64,000 bases of DNA from Streptomyces drozdowiczii (GTDB taxonomy: Bacteria; Actinomycetota; Actinomycetes; Streptomycetales; Streptomycetaceae). The notes below the pieces were generated by a model. The model did not search any database. It saw only the letters and a program-made list of their open reading frames with translations, and was not told the origin of the DNA. Location of the stretch: assembly GCF_026167665.1 (NCBI RefSeq), contig NZ_CP098740.1, positions 1,364,001 to 1,428,000 of the forward strand, read 5' to 3'. Of this stretch, positions 51,673-60,737 are shown one piece after another. The translations under genes were made by a program, and so were the position numbers. How positions within the stretch are numbered: position 1 is the first letter of the stretch; the number at the start of each line of letters is the position of its first letter.

Positions 51673-52491
51673 ATGGTCGAACCGCACACCCCCCGTTCAC
51701 TGATCGTCACCCTGTACGGGGCGTACGGCCGCACCCCCGGCGACGGGCCGATGCCGGTGGCCGGTCTGGTCCGGCTGCTCGGGGCCGTCGGCGTGGACGC
51801 GCCCGCCGTACGCTCGTCCGTCTCCCGGCTGAAGCGGCGCGGGCTGCTCGTCGCCGAGCGCACGGCGGACGGGGCGGCCGGATACGCCCTGTCGGCGGAC
51901 GCCCGCCAGCTGCTGGACGACGGCGACCGGCGCATCTACCGCCATCCGGACCCGCCGCTGGCGGACGGCTGGGTGCTGGCGGTGTTCTCGGTGCCCGAGG
52001 CGGAGCGCCACAAGCGCCACCTGCTGCGCTCGCGCCTGTCCCGGCTCGGCTTCGGCACCGCCGCCCCCGGTGTCTGGATCGCCCCGGCGGGGCTGTACGA
52101 CGAGACCCGGCACACCCTGGAACGGCTGGAACTCGCCCCGTACGTCGATCTGTTCCGGGGCGACCACCTGGGCTTCTCCGCGACCCGGGAGGCCGTCGCC
52201 CGCTGGTGGGACCTGGACGCGGTGGCCCGGCTCCACCACAACTTCCTGGAACGCCACGAACCGGTGCTCAGGGCCTGGGAGGCGCGCGGCGACGCGGCGG
52301 CGGACCCGGAGGCGGCCTACCGGGACTACCTCACCGCGCTGGACTCCTGGCGCCGGGTGCCCTACGCCGACCCGGGGCTGCCCGGGGAGCTGCTGCCCGA
52401 CGCATGGCCGGGGGCCAGGTCGGCCGAGGTGTTCCGGGCGCTGCACGAGCGGCTGCGGGACGCGGGAGCGGAGTTCGCGCACCGGAAATAG
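51673..52491 (+). CDS. PaaX-family transcriptional regulator
   Basis: This 272-residue regulator has the PaaX architecture. An N-terminal winged helix (RSLIVTLYGAYGR, then APAVRSSVSRLKRRGLLVAE) is followed by the PaaX core (WVLAVFSVPEAERHKRHLLR, then FGTAAPGVWIAPAGL) and C-terminal LDSWRRVPYADPGLPGELLP. PaaX proteins sense aryl-CoA thioesters. I infer that it controls the surrounding aromatic-acid operons through the palindromes at 49961 and 56135. It starts 4 bases after the CoA ligase stop. Confidence 0.9.
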   Translation: MVEPHTPRSLIVTLYGAYGRTPGDGPMPVAGLVRLLGAVGVDAPAVRSSVSRLKRRGLLVAERTADGAAGYALSADARQLLDDGDRRIYRHPDPPLADGWVLAVFSVPEAERHKRHLLRSRLSRLGFGTAAPGVWIAPAGLYDETRHTLERLELAPYVDLFRGDHLGFSATREAVARWWDLDAVARLHHNFLERHEPVLRAWEARGDAAADPEAAYRDYLTALDSWRRVPYADPGLPGELLPDAWPGARSAEVFRALHERLRDAGAEFAHRK

Positions 52492-52531
52492 GGCTGCCGG
52501 TGCGGGGGCCGGGGCGGCAGAATGCGGGGCC

Positions 52532-52975
52532 ATGAGCAGGACCATGGCTGAGGCACCCGAGCCGCGCTGGCTGGTCGCGGCGAACGTCGTGCGGTGGCGG
52601 CGGTACGGGGAGCTGGGCCAGGAGTTCCGCTCCGGCACCAAGGCGTTCCGGGCGGGCGCGAAGGTCTATGTCATCGACACCTATCCCGGCATGGGCAACG
52701 AGCAGCTGACGGCGGTCGGCCACGGCCGGCACACCGGTCACTGGATCACCATCGACACCGGCACCCGCCATCTGCACACGTTCCGGGCCCAGTTGGTGTA
52801 CTCCCCCGCCGTGCTCCGGCGCTGCGCGGACCGGCCCGTGTGGTCGAGGGAGGAGGCGGTGGAGTGGGCGGAGTTCCTGGAGCGGGTCGCGCGGCTGGGC
52901 CGGAACACCCACCACGCGGCCCCGCACCCGGACCCGTGCCTGTGCCACGAGTGCCTGCCGGTCAGCCCAGAGTGA
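52532..52975 (+). CDS. Hypothetical protein with C-terminal CxCxxC
   Basis: This encodes 147 residues that I do not recognise. It is soluble, with a beta-rich middle (AKVYVIDTYPGMGNEQLTAV, HWITIDTGTRHLHTFRAQLV) and an end reading PCLCHECLP, a possible metal-binding CxCxxC. ATG 52532 and ATG 52544 are both possible starts. It lies 40 bases after the PaaX-type gene, and its end overlaps the convergent monooxygenase-reductase by 14 bases. Context does not clearly tie it to the aromatic cluster. Confidence 0.7.
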   Translation: MSRTMAEAPEPRWLVAANVVRWRRYGELGQEFRSGTKAFRAGAKVYVIDTYPGMGNEQLTAVGHGRHTGHWITIDTGTRHLHTFRAQLVYSPAVLRRCADRPVWSREEAVEWAEFLERVARLGRNTHHAAPHPDPCLCHECLPVSPE

Positions 52976-55253
52976 GGCGGGGTTTCGGGGCGTCGGTGCG
53001 GCCGGTGGGCGGGGTGCGGCTGCCCGCGCGGTACGGGAGGGGCCAGGGGGCGCCCGGGCCGGTGTAGCCCTGCTCGGCTGCCGCGTGGAGCGTCCAGTGC
53101 GGGTCGTAGAGGTGGGGGCGGGCCAGGGCGCAGAGGTCGGCGCGGCCCGCGAGGAGCAGCGAGTTGACGTCGTCCCAGGAGGAGATCGCGCCGACCGCGA
53201 TCACCGGCACGCACAGGGTGTTGCGGATGCGGTCCGCGTACGGGGTCTGGTAGGACCGCCCGTACTCGGGCCGCTCCTCGGGGACCACCTGGCCGGTGGA
53301 GACGTCGATGGCGTCGGCTCCGTGCGCGACGAACGCGCGGGCGATCTCCACGGCGTCCTCGGCGGTGGTGCCGCCCTCCGCCCAGTCGGTGGCGGAGATC
53401 CGGACGGTCATCGGCCGGTCGTCGGGCCACAGCTCGCGGACCGCGTCGAAGACCTCCAGCGGGAAGCGGAGGCGGTGGGCGAGCGGTCCGCCGTAGGCGT
53501 CGGTGCGCCGGTTGGTGAGCGGCGAGAGGAATCCGGAGAGCAGATAGCCGTGCGCGCAGTGCAGTTCGAGGAGGTCGAACCCGCAGGCGTCGGCGCGCCG
53601 GGCGGCGGCGGCGAACTGCTCCCGCACCTCGTCCAGACCGGCCCGGTCCAGGGCGTGCGGGACCTGGTTGACCCCGGGCGCGTACGGCAGCGGCGAGGCG
53701 GCGGTCACCGGCCAGTTGCCGTGGTCCAGGGGCTGGTCGATGCCCTCCCACATGAGCTTGGTGGAGCCCTTGCGGCCGGAGTGGCCGAGCTGGACGCCGA
53801 TCGCCGTGCCGGGGGACGCGGTGTGCACGAAGTCGGTGACCCGGGCCCAGGCGGCGGCCTGTTCGTCGGTGTAGAGGCCGGTGCAGCCGGGGGTGATGCG
53901 GCCCTCGGGGCTGACGCAGACCATCTCCGTCATGACGAGCCCGGCGCCGCCGAGCGCCCTGGCGCCGAGGTGGACGAGGTGGAAGTCGCCGGGGACGCCG
54001 TCGGTGGCCGAGTACATGTCCATCGGCGAGACGACGACGCGGTTGCGCAGTTCCAGGCCGCGCAGCCGCAGCGGGGTGAACATCGGCGGGGTGCCCGGCG
54101 GGCAGCCGAACTCCTCCTCCACCCCGGCCGTGAACGCCGGATCGCGCAGCCGGAGGTTGTCGTGGGTGACGCGGCGGCTGCGGGTGAGGAGGTTGAACGC
54201 GAACTGCCGGGGCGGCTGGTCCACGTATGTGCCCAGCTCCTCGAACCAGCGCAGGCTGGCCGCCGCCGCGCGCTGCGTCGACTCCACGACGGGCCGCCGC
54301 TCGCTCTCGTACGCGGCGAGCGCGGCGGGCAGCGAGGGCTGCTCCTCGACGCAGGCGGCGAGCGCGAGGGCGTCCTCCACCGCCAGCTTGGTGCCGGAGC
54401 CGATGGAGAAGTGCGCGGTGTGCGCGGCGTCCCCGATGAGGACCGTGTTCCCGTGCGACCAGTGGTCGTTGACGACGGTACGGAAGGTGAGCCAGGCGGA
54501 GTTGTTGGAGCGCAGGGGGCGGTGGCCGAGGGCGTTCGCGAAGATCTTGGCGCACTGGTCGATCGAATCGGCCGGGTCGGGCACGTCGAAGCCGGCCGCC
54601 CGCCAGACCTCCTCGCGCATCTCCACGATCACGGTGGAGGCATCGTGCGAGAACGGGTAGGCGTGCAGCTGCATCACGCCGTACGCGGTCTCCGCGATCT
54701 CGAAGCGGAAGGCGTCCAGGGCGAAGTCGGCGGCGAGCCAGATGTAGCGGCAGCGGTGTCCGGTGATCCGGGGCCGGAAGCTCTCCGCGTGGGCGTCGCG
54801 GGTGGCGCTGTGCACGCCGTCGGCGGCGACGACCAGGTCGTACGTGGCGGCGAGCTCGGCGGCGGGCGGGGCCTGGCTGCGGAAGCGGAGGTCCACGCCG
54901 AGCCCGGCGCAGCGCTCGTGCAGGATCTCCAGGAGCCGGCGGCGGCCGAGGGCGGCGAAGCCGTGGCCGCCGGAGGTCTGGGTGTGGCCCCGGTGCACGA
55001 TGTCGATGTCGTCCCAGCGGACGAACTCGCGCTGGAGGGCGCGGTGCACCACCGGGTCCGCGTGCTCGATGCCGCCCAGGGTCTCGTCGGAGAGGACGAC
55101 GCCGAAGCCGAAGGTGTCGTCGGGGGCGTTGCGCTCCCAGAGGGTGATCTCGCGGTCCGGGCCGAGGCGTTTGAGCAGGGCCGCCGCGTAGAGCCCGCCG
55201 GGGCCGCCGCCGATGACCGCGATCCGGTGCGGGCCGGTGCCCGGGGCGGTCAT
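52962..55253 (-). CDS. Fused FAD monooxygenase/old-yellow-enzyme reductase (2-aminobenzoyl-CoA type)
   Basis: This 763-residue fusion has an N-terminal aromatic-ring monooxygenase and a C-terminal FMN reductase. The first part (about 1-385) has AVIGGGPGGLYAAALLK, VVAADGVHSATRD and LIGDAAHTAHFSIGSG. The second (about 389-763) is an old-yellow-enzyme barrel: FTPLRLRGLELRNRVVVSPM, HLGARALGGAGLVMTEM, ELHCAHGYLLSGFLSP and FLSPLTNRRTDAYGG. This is the layout of 2-aminobenzoyl-CoA monooxygenase/reductase and of the related salicylyl-CoA 5-hydroxylase fusions. It would hydroxylate and partly reduce the CoA-activated ring. The ATG overlaps the upstream enoyl-CoA hydratase stop. Confidence 0.9.
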   Translation of the reverse strand: MTAPGTGPHRIAVIGGGPGGLYAAALLKRLGPDREITLWERNAPDDTFGFGVVLSDETLGGIEHADPVVHRALQREFVRWDDIDIVHRGHTQTSGGHGFAALGRRRLLEILHERCAGLGVDLRFRSQAPPAAELAATYDLVVAADGVHSATRDAHAESFRPRITGHRCRYIWLAADFALDAFRFEIAETAYGVMQLHAYPFSHDASTVIVEMREEVWRAAGFDVPDPADSIDQCAKIFANALGHRPLRSNNSAWLTFRTVVNDHWSHGNTVLIGDAAHTAHFSIGSGTKLAVEDALALAACVEEQPSLPAALAAYESERRPVVESTQRAAAASLRWFEELGTYVDQPPRQFAFNLLTRSRRVTHDNLRLRDPAFTAGVEEEFGCPPGTPPMFTPLRLRGLELRNRVVVSPMDMYSATDGVPGDFHLVHLGARALGGAGLVMTEMVCVSPEGRITPGCTGLYTDEQAAAWARVTDFVHTASPGTAIGVQLGHSGRKGSTKLMWEGIDQPLDHGNWPVTAASPLPYAPGVNQVPHALDRAGLDEVREQFAAAARRADACGFDLLELHCAHGYLLSGFLSPLTNRRTDAYGGPLAHRLRFPLEVFDAVRELWPDDRPMTVRISATDWAEGGTTAEDAVEIARAFVAHGADAIDVSTGQVVPEERPEYGRSYQTPYADRIRNTLCVPVIAVGAISSWDDVNSLLLAGRADLCALARPHLYDPHWTLHAAAEQGYTGPGAPWPLPYRAGSRTPPTGRTDAPKPRLTLG

Positions 55254-56077
55254 TTGCCGCGCCAGGCGGGCGGCCGCTTCTCGGTGAACGCGGCGTGGAA
55301 TTCGGCGTAGTCCTCGCCGTGCATCAGGAGGGCCTGGGTCGCGGCGTCCATCTCGACGGCGGCGGCCAGCGGCATGTCCAGCTCGGCGGTGAGCAGCGCC
55401 TTGGTCTGGGCGAGGGCGAGCGCGGGGCCGTCCGCGAGGCGGCGGGCGAGCGCGGTGGCGGCCGTGTCCGCGTCGCCCTCGTCGGTGAGCTCGCTGATCA
55501 GGCCGATCCGCTCGGCCTCGGGGGCGCGGACCGGTTCCCCGAGCATCAGGAGCCGGGTGGCGTGGCCGAGGCCGACGACCCGGGGCAGCAGATAGGCCGC
55601 GCCCATGTCGCCGCCGGAGAGCCCGACCCGGGTGAAGAGGAAGGCGAACCGGGCGGTGGGGTCCGCGACGCGGAAGTCGGCGGCGAGGGCGAGGACGGCG
55701 CCGGCCCCGGCGGCCACCCCGTGCACCGAGGCGACGACGGGGAAGGGGCACTCGCGGACAGCGCGGACGACCTGGCCGGTCATCCGGTTGAAGTCCAGGA
55801 GCTGGGCGGTGTCCATCGCGAGCGTCGCGCCGATGATCTCGTCCACATCGCCGCCGGAGCAGAAGCCGCGCCCCTCACCGGCCAGCACCAGCGCCCGCAC
55901 GGAGCGCTCCCGGGCCAGCTCGGCCAGCAGGTCGCGGAGGTCGGCGTAGGCGCCGAAGGTCAGGGCGTTGAGCTTCTCGGGCCGGGCGAGGGTGACGGTG
56001 GCGACGCCGTCCTCTACGCCGACCCGCAGGTGGCGCCAGTGCTGCGTACGCGGTGCGGAGCCGGTGAACGGGCTCAT
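55250..56077 (-). CDS. Enoyl-CoA hydratase/isomerase-family protein
   Basis: This 275-residue crotonase-fold enzyme has oxyanion-hole segments ALVLAGEGRGFCSGGDVDEI and VASVHGVAAGAGAVLALAADF, then FAFLFTRVGLSGGDMGAAYL. It is first in a minus-strand operon with the monooxygenase-reductase, preceded by a palindrome shared with the ligase promoter. It probably hydrates the non-aromatic CoA thioester made by that enzyme. Confidence 0.9.
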   Translation of the reverse strand: MSPFTGSAPRTQHWRHLRVGVEDGVATVTLARPEKLNALTFGAYADLRDLLAELARERSVRALVLAGEGRGFCSGGDVDEIIGATLAMDTAQLLDFNRMTGQVVRAVRECPFPVVASVHGVAAGAGAVLALAADFRVADPTARFAFLFTRVGLSGGDMGAAYLLPRVVGLGHATRLLMLGEPVRAPEAERIGLISELTDEGDADTAATALARRLADGPALALAQTKALLTAELDMPLAAAVEMDAATQALLMHGEDYAEFHAAFTEKRPPAWRGK

Positions 56078-56134
56078 GGCGGGGTATCCCCTTCAGCCGT
56101 CGCTGCTGCCTGACCCCGAATTTATCACCGTTAC

Positions 56135-56148
56135 GTGACTGCCGTCAC
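56135..56148. promoter_or_regulatory. Shared palindrome upstream of hydratase operon
   Basis: GTGACTGCCGTCAC (GTGAC-TGCC-GTCAC) is a perfect 5-4-5 inverted repeat 58 bases upstream of the enoyl-CoA hydratase start. It matches the site at 49961-49974 in 12 of 14 bases. On the minus strand an ATAAAT -10-like element lies just downstream of it. Confidence 0.6.
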
Positions 56149-56255
56149 GAGTACGCGATACATCGGCACGGGTCCAGTGACGAACGTCCCCTCTGTACCG
56201 GACCGCAGCCCCTTGTCGCCGTCGCCCCGCTTCGTAAGGTTGGACCCGACACGTC

Positions 56256-56732
56256 TTGAGCGCGGAACCGTCTGAGCCCAGGACCCCCGCGCTCACCCGA
56301 ACGGAAACCCTCGTGCCGCCCGACGGACCGCCACCCCCCTCCTGGCGCATCACCCTGCCGCACTCCACCGCCGCCGTTCCGATCGCCCGCGCGCTGATCC
56401 GCTCGGTGCTGACGGACATCGACGCGCCCGCCGACAGCGACACCGCCGAACTGCTGACCGCCGAGCTGGTCGCGAACGCGGTGGAGCACACCCCGGGCGA
56501 CGACCCCATAGAGCTGGTGGTCGAGCTGCTCCCGGCGGGCTGCCAGGTGGAGGTGCACGACGGCGACCCGGCGCCGCCCGGCGATCTGTCCCGCCCGGAG
56601 CCCGGTGACGTGCCGGACCCGTGGCAGGAGCACGGCCGGGGGCTGCTGCTGATCCGCACGCTCAGCTCGTCCTGCGGCCACCGCCCGACCGAGCGCGGCA
56701 AGGCGGTCTGGTTCCGGCTGCCGCCGATCTAG
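56256..56732 (+). CDS. Anti-sigma-type ATP-binding protein (HATPase_c_2)
   Basis: This is a small serine-kinase-like ATP-binding protein of the RsbW/SpoIIAB type, abundant in Streptomyces. The N-box is ELVANAVEHTPGDDP, followed by VEVHDGDPAPP and HGRGLLLIRTLSS, ending RGKAVWFRLPPI. The listed start is TTG 56256; GTG 56313 is a good alternative that leaves the whole ATPase domain. It stands alone and its stop overlaps the convergent permease gene by 4 bases. Partners cannot be identified. Confidence 0.85.
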   Translation: MSAEPSEPRTPALTRTETLVPPDGPPPPSWRITLPHSTAAVPIARALIRSVLTDIDAPADSDTAELLTAELVANAVEHTPGDDPIELVVELLPAGCQVEVHDGDPAPPGDLSRPEPGDVPDPWQEHGRGLLLIRTLSSSCGHRPTERGKAVWFRLPPI

Positions 56733-58147
56733 CCGTTCGCCAGCCGCGAGCGGCGGTGCCCGTAGACCGCGTAGACGAGCGCGCCGACCGCGAGGAACAC
56801 GGCGAACTGGACCCAGGTCGTCCAGCCGGTGCCGTACATCAGATAGACGCAGAAACCGATGCCGGCGAGCGGGCTCAGCGGGTAGAGCGGGACCCGGAAG
56901 GAGCCGCGCACCTCGGGGTTGCGGCGGCGGAGCACGAGGACGGCGGCGTTGACCGCGACCATGGTGGCGAGCGTGCCGATGGTGGTCAGGTTCACCACCA
57001 TGTCGAGCGAGGAGAAGGCCGCCGGGACCGCGAAGACGACGGCGACGATCCAGGTGTTGGCGACCGGGGTCGCGGTGCGCGGCGAGACCCGCTCGAAGAC
57101 CCTCGGGACCAGGCCGTCGCGGGACATCGACATGAGGATGCGGGTCTGCCCGTACATCACGGCGAGGACGACCGAGGCAATGGCGACGACCGCGCCGAAG
57201 GCGATGACGCCGCCGCCCACGGACGAGCCGGTGACCTGGTCGACGATGAGCGAGAGCGCGGCGGGCTTGTCGGAGACGGCGTCCGGGCCGAGCGCGCCGA
57301 TCGCGGCGAGGGCGACCGCGCAGTAGAGCAGGGTGACCAGGCCGATGCAGATCATGATCGCGAGCGGGATGTTCCGCCGGGGGTTCTTGACCTCCTCGCC
57401 CGCCGTGGTGATCGCGTCGAAGCCGATGTACGAGAAGAACGCCAGCGACGCGCCCGCCGTGACGCCGCCCGCGCCGTGGGCGGCGAACGGGGCGAGGTTG
57501 CCGCGCTCGAACGCGGTGAACGCGATGACGCAGAACAGGGCCAGGACGACCAGCTTGAGGACGGCCATCGCGGCGGTGGCGGTCGCGCTCTCCCGTACGC
57601 CGCGCACCAGCAGGGTCGCGGCCATCATGACCACGATCACGGCGGGCAGGTTGATCACGCCGCCGTCCGCCGGTCCGGTGGAGAGCGCGGCGGGCAGCTG
57701 GTGGCCGAAGAGGCTGTCGAGCAGTTCGTTGACGTACTGGCTCCAGCCCACGGCCACGGCGGAGACCGAGACGCCGTACTCCAGGAGCAGGCACCAGCCG
57801 ACGAGGAAGGCGAGGCGTTCGCCGAGCGTGGCGTAGGCGAAGGAGTACGAGCTGCCGGAGACGGGGATCGCGCTGCCCAGCTCCGCGAACGAGAACGCCG
57901 TGAAGACGCAGGTCACGGCCGCGAGGACGAAGGAGACCACGACGGCGGGCCCGGCCTCGGCCACGCTGTCGGACAGGCCCACGAAGATGCCGGTCCCGAC
58001 GACCGCGCCGACCCCGAAGCACACCAGCTGGAACAGGCCCATGGTGCGTTTGAGGCCGTGGCCCTCCAGGTCGGCGCCCGACTCGGCGATCAGCCGGTGC
58101 GGGTCCTTGACGCGGTGCGGGGGGCCGGGGAGGCGCAGGGGGCTCAC
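56729..58147 (-). CDS. APC-family amino acid permease
   Basis: This is a 472-residue permease with about 12 membrane segments. It has the family start GVGAVVGTGIFVGLSD, SYSFAYATLGERLAFLVGW, FFSYIGFDAITTAGEEVKNP and SRDGLVPRVFERVSP, and is closest to cationic amino-acid transporters. It lies downstream of ornithine carbamoyltransferase and arginine deiminase on the same strand, so arginine or ornithine is a likely substrate. The 179-base gap upstream (58148-58326) contains TGCAT-type motifs (GGATGCATGAACATGC near 58298). Confidence 0.88.
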   Translation of the reverse strand: MSPLRLPGPPHRVKDPHRLIAESGADLEGHGLKRTMGLFQLVCFGVGAVVGTGIFVGLSDSVAEAGPAVVVSFVLAAVTCVFTAFSFAELGSAIPVSGSSYSFAYATLGERLAFLVGWCLLLEYGVSVSAVAVGWSQYVNELLDSLFGHQLPAALSTGPADGGVINLPAVIVVMMAATLLVRGVRESATATAAMAVLKLVVLALFCVIAFTAFERGNLAPFAAHGAGGVTAGASLAFFSYIGFDAITTAGEEVKNPRRNIPLAIMICIGLVTLLYCAVALAAIGALGPDAVSDKPAALSLIVDQVTGSSVGGGVIAFGAVVAIASVVLAVMYGQTRILMSMSRDGLVPRVFERVSPRTATPVANTWIVAVVFAVPAAFSSLDMVVNLTTIGTLATMVAVNAAVLVLRRRNPEVRGSFRVPLYPLSPLAGIGFCVYLMYGTGWTTWVQFAVFLAVGALVYAVYGHRRSRLANG

Positions 58148-58326
58148 GGCGGTGTCTCATTTCGGTGGTACGCGTGGGGGGAGGCGCGTTTCGGTCGGTG
58201 GGGGCCGTCGCGCGCACGAAAAGGGGGTTCGAGCGTGCGAGCTCGAACCCCACCAATCGGCACCATCATAGACACCTGTCCGCATATTCACCCAATTGGA
58301 TGCATGAACATGCGAGCACTCGGCCG

Positions 58327-59328
58327 CTAGGCGGCCATCGTCGCCACGAGCACGGCCTTGATCGTGTGCATGCGGTTCTCCGCCTCGTCGAAGACGATGG
58401 AGTGCTCGGACTCGAACACCTCGTCGGTGACCTCCAGCTCGCTCAGTCCGTGCCGCTCGTGGATCTCGCGCGCCACGCCGGTGCCGAGGTCGTGGTACGC
58501 GGGCAGGCAGTGCATGAACTTCACCCCGGCGTTCCCGGTCGCCCGCAGGACGTCCATCGTGACGGCGTACGGCACGAGGGCGGCGATGCGGGCGTCCCAG
58601 ACCTCCTTGGGCTCGCCCATCGAGACCCAGACGTCGGTGGCGACGAAGTCCGCGCCGCGCACCCCCTCGGCCACGTCCTCGGTGAGCGTGACCCGGGCGC
58701 CGGACTTCTCGGCGAGCGCGCGGGCCTCGGCGACGACCGTCTCGGCCGGCCAGTACGCCTTGGGCGCGACGATGCGCACGTCCATGCCGAGCAGGGCGCC
58801 GGTGACGAGGTAGGAGTTGCCCATGTTGAAGCGGGCGTCGCCGAGGTAGGCGAAGGCGATCTCCTCCAGCGGCTTCTCGCTGTGCTCGGTCATCGTCAGC
58901 ACGTCGGCGAGCATCTGGGTCGGGTGCCAGTCGTCGGTCAGCCCGTTGAAGACCGGCACCCCGGCGTAGGCGGCCAGCTCCTCGACGGCCGCCTGGCTGT
59001 CGCCCCGGTACTCGATCCCGTCGAACATCCGGCCGAGGACGCGCGCGGTGTCCTTGACCGACTCCTTGTGCCCCATCTGGGAGCCGGAGGGGTCGAGATA
59101 CGTGGTCGAGGCGCCCTGGTCGGCGGCGGCGACCTCGAACGCGCACCGGGTGCGGGTCGACGTCTTCTCGAAGATCAGCGCGATGTTCCGGCCGCGCAGC
59201 CGCCGCGTCTCCGTGCCCGACTTCTTTGCGGCCTTGAGCTCGGCGGCCAGCTCGATCAGGCCGCGGAACTCCGCGGCCGTGAAGTCCAGCTCCTTGAGGA
59301 AGTGGCGGCCTGCGAGGTCTATGGCCAT
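58327..59328 (-). CDS. argF: Ornithine carbamoyltransferase
   Basis: This 333-residue transcarbamoylase has the carbamoyl-phosphate site [13 protein letters not shown], the DHPTQ-equivalent [13 protein letters not shown], and the ornithine-side [16 protein letters not shown] 59328 has GGAG 8 bases upstream; an ATG at 59391 is in frame but would run through the promoter palindrome. Next to arginine deiminase it may be the catabolic enzyme (arcB role), releasing carbamoyl phosphate. The sequence cannot separate that from an anabolic argF. Confidence 0.93.
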   Translation of the reverse strand: MAIDLAGRHFLKELDFTAAEFRGLIELAAELKAAKKSGTETRRLRGRNIALIFEKTSTRTRCAFEVAAADQGASTTYLDPSGSQMGHKESVKDTARVLGRMFDGIEYRGDSQAAVEELAAYAGVPVFNGLTDDWHPTQMLADVLTMTEHSEKPLEEIAFAYLGDARFNMGNSYLVTGALLGMDVRIVAPKAYWPAETVVAEARALAEKSGARVTLTEDVAEGVRGADFVATDVWVSMGEPKEVWDARIAALVPYAVTMDVLRATGNAGVKFMHCLPAYHDLGTGVAREIHERHGLSELEVTDEVFESEHSIVFDEAENRMHTIKAVLVATMAA

Positions 59329-59383
59329 GGTGACTGCTCCTGGGTCGGACGGGGGACGCATACCGTAACGCTGGAACTCTATA

Positions 59384-59398
59384 CGATGCAATGCATCG
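59384..59398. promoter_or_regulatory. ARG-box-like palindrome upstream of ornithine carbamoyltransferase
   Basis: CGATGCAATGCATCG is a perfect 7-1-7 palindrome, flanked by TATAC on one side and CTATAC on the other, 56 bases ahead of the start codon. Its TGCAT halves resemble Streptomyces ARG boxes bound by ArgR. It could act on the carbamoyltransferase promoter. Confidence 0.5.
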
Positions 59399-59439
59399 CT
59401 ATACAGAGCCGTCTCGCGGTACGGATGCCCCGCCGCCCG

Positions 59440-60672
59440 TCACACCGCGTCCCGCACGACCGGGCAGCTCATGCAGCGCGGACCGCCCCGGCCCCGGCCC
59501 AGCTCGCTGCCCCGGATCTCGATGACCTCGATGCCCTGGCGGCGCAGATGGGTGTTGGTGGTGGCGTTGCGCTCGTAGGCGACGACGACGCCGGGTTCGA
59601 CGGCGAGCACGTTGCAGCCGTCGTCCCACTGCTCCCGCTCGGCCGCGTGCACGTCCTGGGTGGCGGTGAGCACCCGGATGGAGTCCAGGCCGAGGGCGCT
59701 CGCGATGGCCGTGTGCATCTGCTCGGGCGGGTGGTCGGTGACCTTGAGGTCGCGCGGGCCTTCGCCGGGCTCGATCGTGTACGAGCGGAGCATGCCGAGG
59801 CCCGCGTACTTGGTGAAGGTGTCCCCGTCGACCATGGTCATCACGGTGTCGAGGTGCATGAAGGCCCGGCTCTTGGGCATGTCCAGCGCCACGATGGTCC
59901 GGGCCGAGCCGGCGTCGAAGAGGCCCCGGGCCAGCATCTCGACGGCCTGCGGGGTGGTGCGCTCGCTCATGCCGATGAGCACGGCGCCGTTGCCGATGAC
60001 GAGGACGTCGCCGCCCTCGATGGTGGAGGGGTAGTCGTCCTGCCCCTCGGACCAGTGGTGGAAGGCGCCCGCCTCGGGGCCGGTGAAGAGCGGGTGGTGG
60101 CGGTAGATCGCCTCGAAGTGGACCGTCTCGCGCTGCCGGGCGGGCCAGCGCATGGCGTTGATCGAGACGCCGTCGTAGATCCACGCCGAGGTGTCCCGGG
60201 TGAAGAGGTGGTTGGGGAGCGGGCCGAGCAGGAAGTCGTCCAGGTCCATGACGTGGAAGCGCACCGAGACCGGCTCCTTGTGCCGGTCCAGGAACTCCCG
60301 CTTGGTCATCCCGCCGACCAGCGCCTCGCACAGCTCGGCCGCGGTCAACTCCTCGAAGGCGGCCCGCAGATGCTCGGTGGCGAGCGGGCCGTACTCCTTC
60401 TCGGCGAAGACCCGGTCCAGCACGAGGCGCCGGGCGACCGGGATCTCCAGCGCCTCGCGGAGCAGGTCGCCGAAGAGGTGCACCTCGACGCCCCGGTCCC
60501 GCAGCACGTCGGCGAAGCCGTCGTGCTCCTGGCGGGCCCGGCGCACCCAGAGCACGTCGTCGAAGAGGAGCGCGTCCTTGTTGGTCGGCGTGAGCCGTTT
60601 CAGTTCCAGATCGGGGCGGTGCAGGATGACGCGGCGCAGCCGCCCGGCCTCGGAGTCGACATGGAATCCCAT
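59440..60672 (-). CDS. arcA: Arginine deiminase
   Basis: This 410-residue enzyme converts arginine to citrulline and ammonia. Conserved regions are [70 protein letters not shown] and the catalytic Cys in [13 protein letters not shown] start at ATG 60672 because GAGGA lies about 8 bases upstream and the length then fits the family; an ATG at 60705 is less likely. It is followed by ornithine carbamoyltransferase, as in arc operons. Confidence 0.95.
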   Translation of the reverse strand: MGFHVDSEAGRLRRVILHRPDLELKRLTPTNKDALLFDDVLWVRRARQEHDGFADVLRDRGVEVHLFGDLLREALEIPVARRLVLDRVFAEKEYGPLATEHLRAAFEELTAAELCEALVGGMTKREFLDRHKEPVSVRFHVMDLDDFLLGPLPNHLFTRDTSAWIYDGVSINAMRWPARQRETVHFEAIYRHHPLFTGPEAGAFHHWSEGQDDYPSTIEGGDVLVIGNGAVLIGMSERTTPQAVEMLARGLFDAGSARTIVALDMPKSRAFMHLDTVMTMVDGDTFTKYAGLGMLRSYTIEPGEGPRDLKVTDHPPEQMHTAIASALGLDSIRVLTATQDVHAAEREQWDDGCNVLAVEPGVVVAYERNATTNTHLRRQGIEVIEIRGSELGRGRGGPRCMSCPVVRDAV

Positions 60673-60737
60673 GCCCACATCCTCACCGCGCGGCGCGCCG
60701 TTCACCCGGCGAATCGCCAGCCTGTTCTGTCAGGCGT

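Noticed and set aside
50016..56077. Antibiotic biosynthesis cluster using an anthraniloyl starter
   Set aside because: No NRPS, PKS or carrier-protein genes are present; the hydratase and dehydrogenase point to catabolism.
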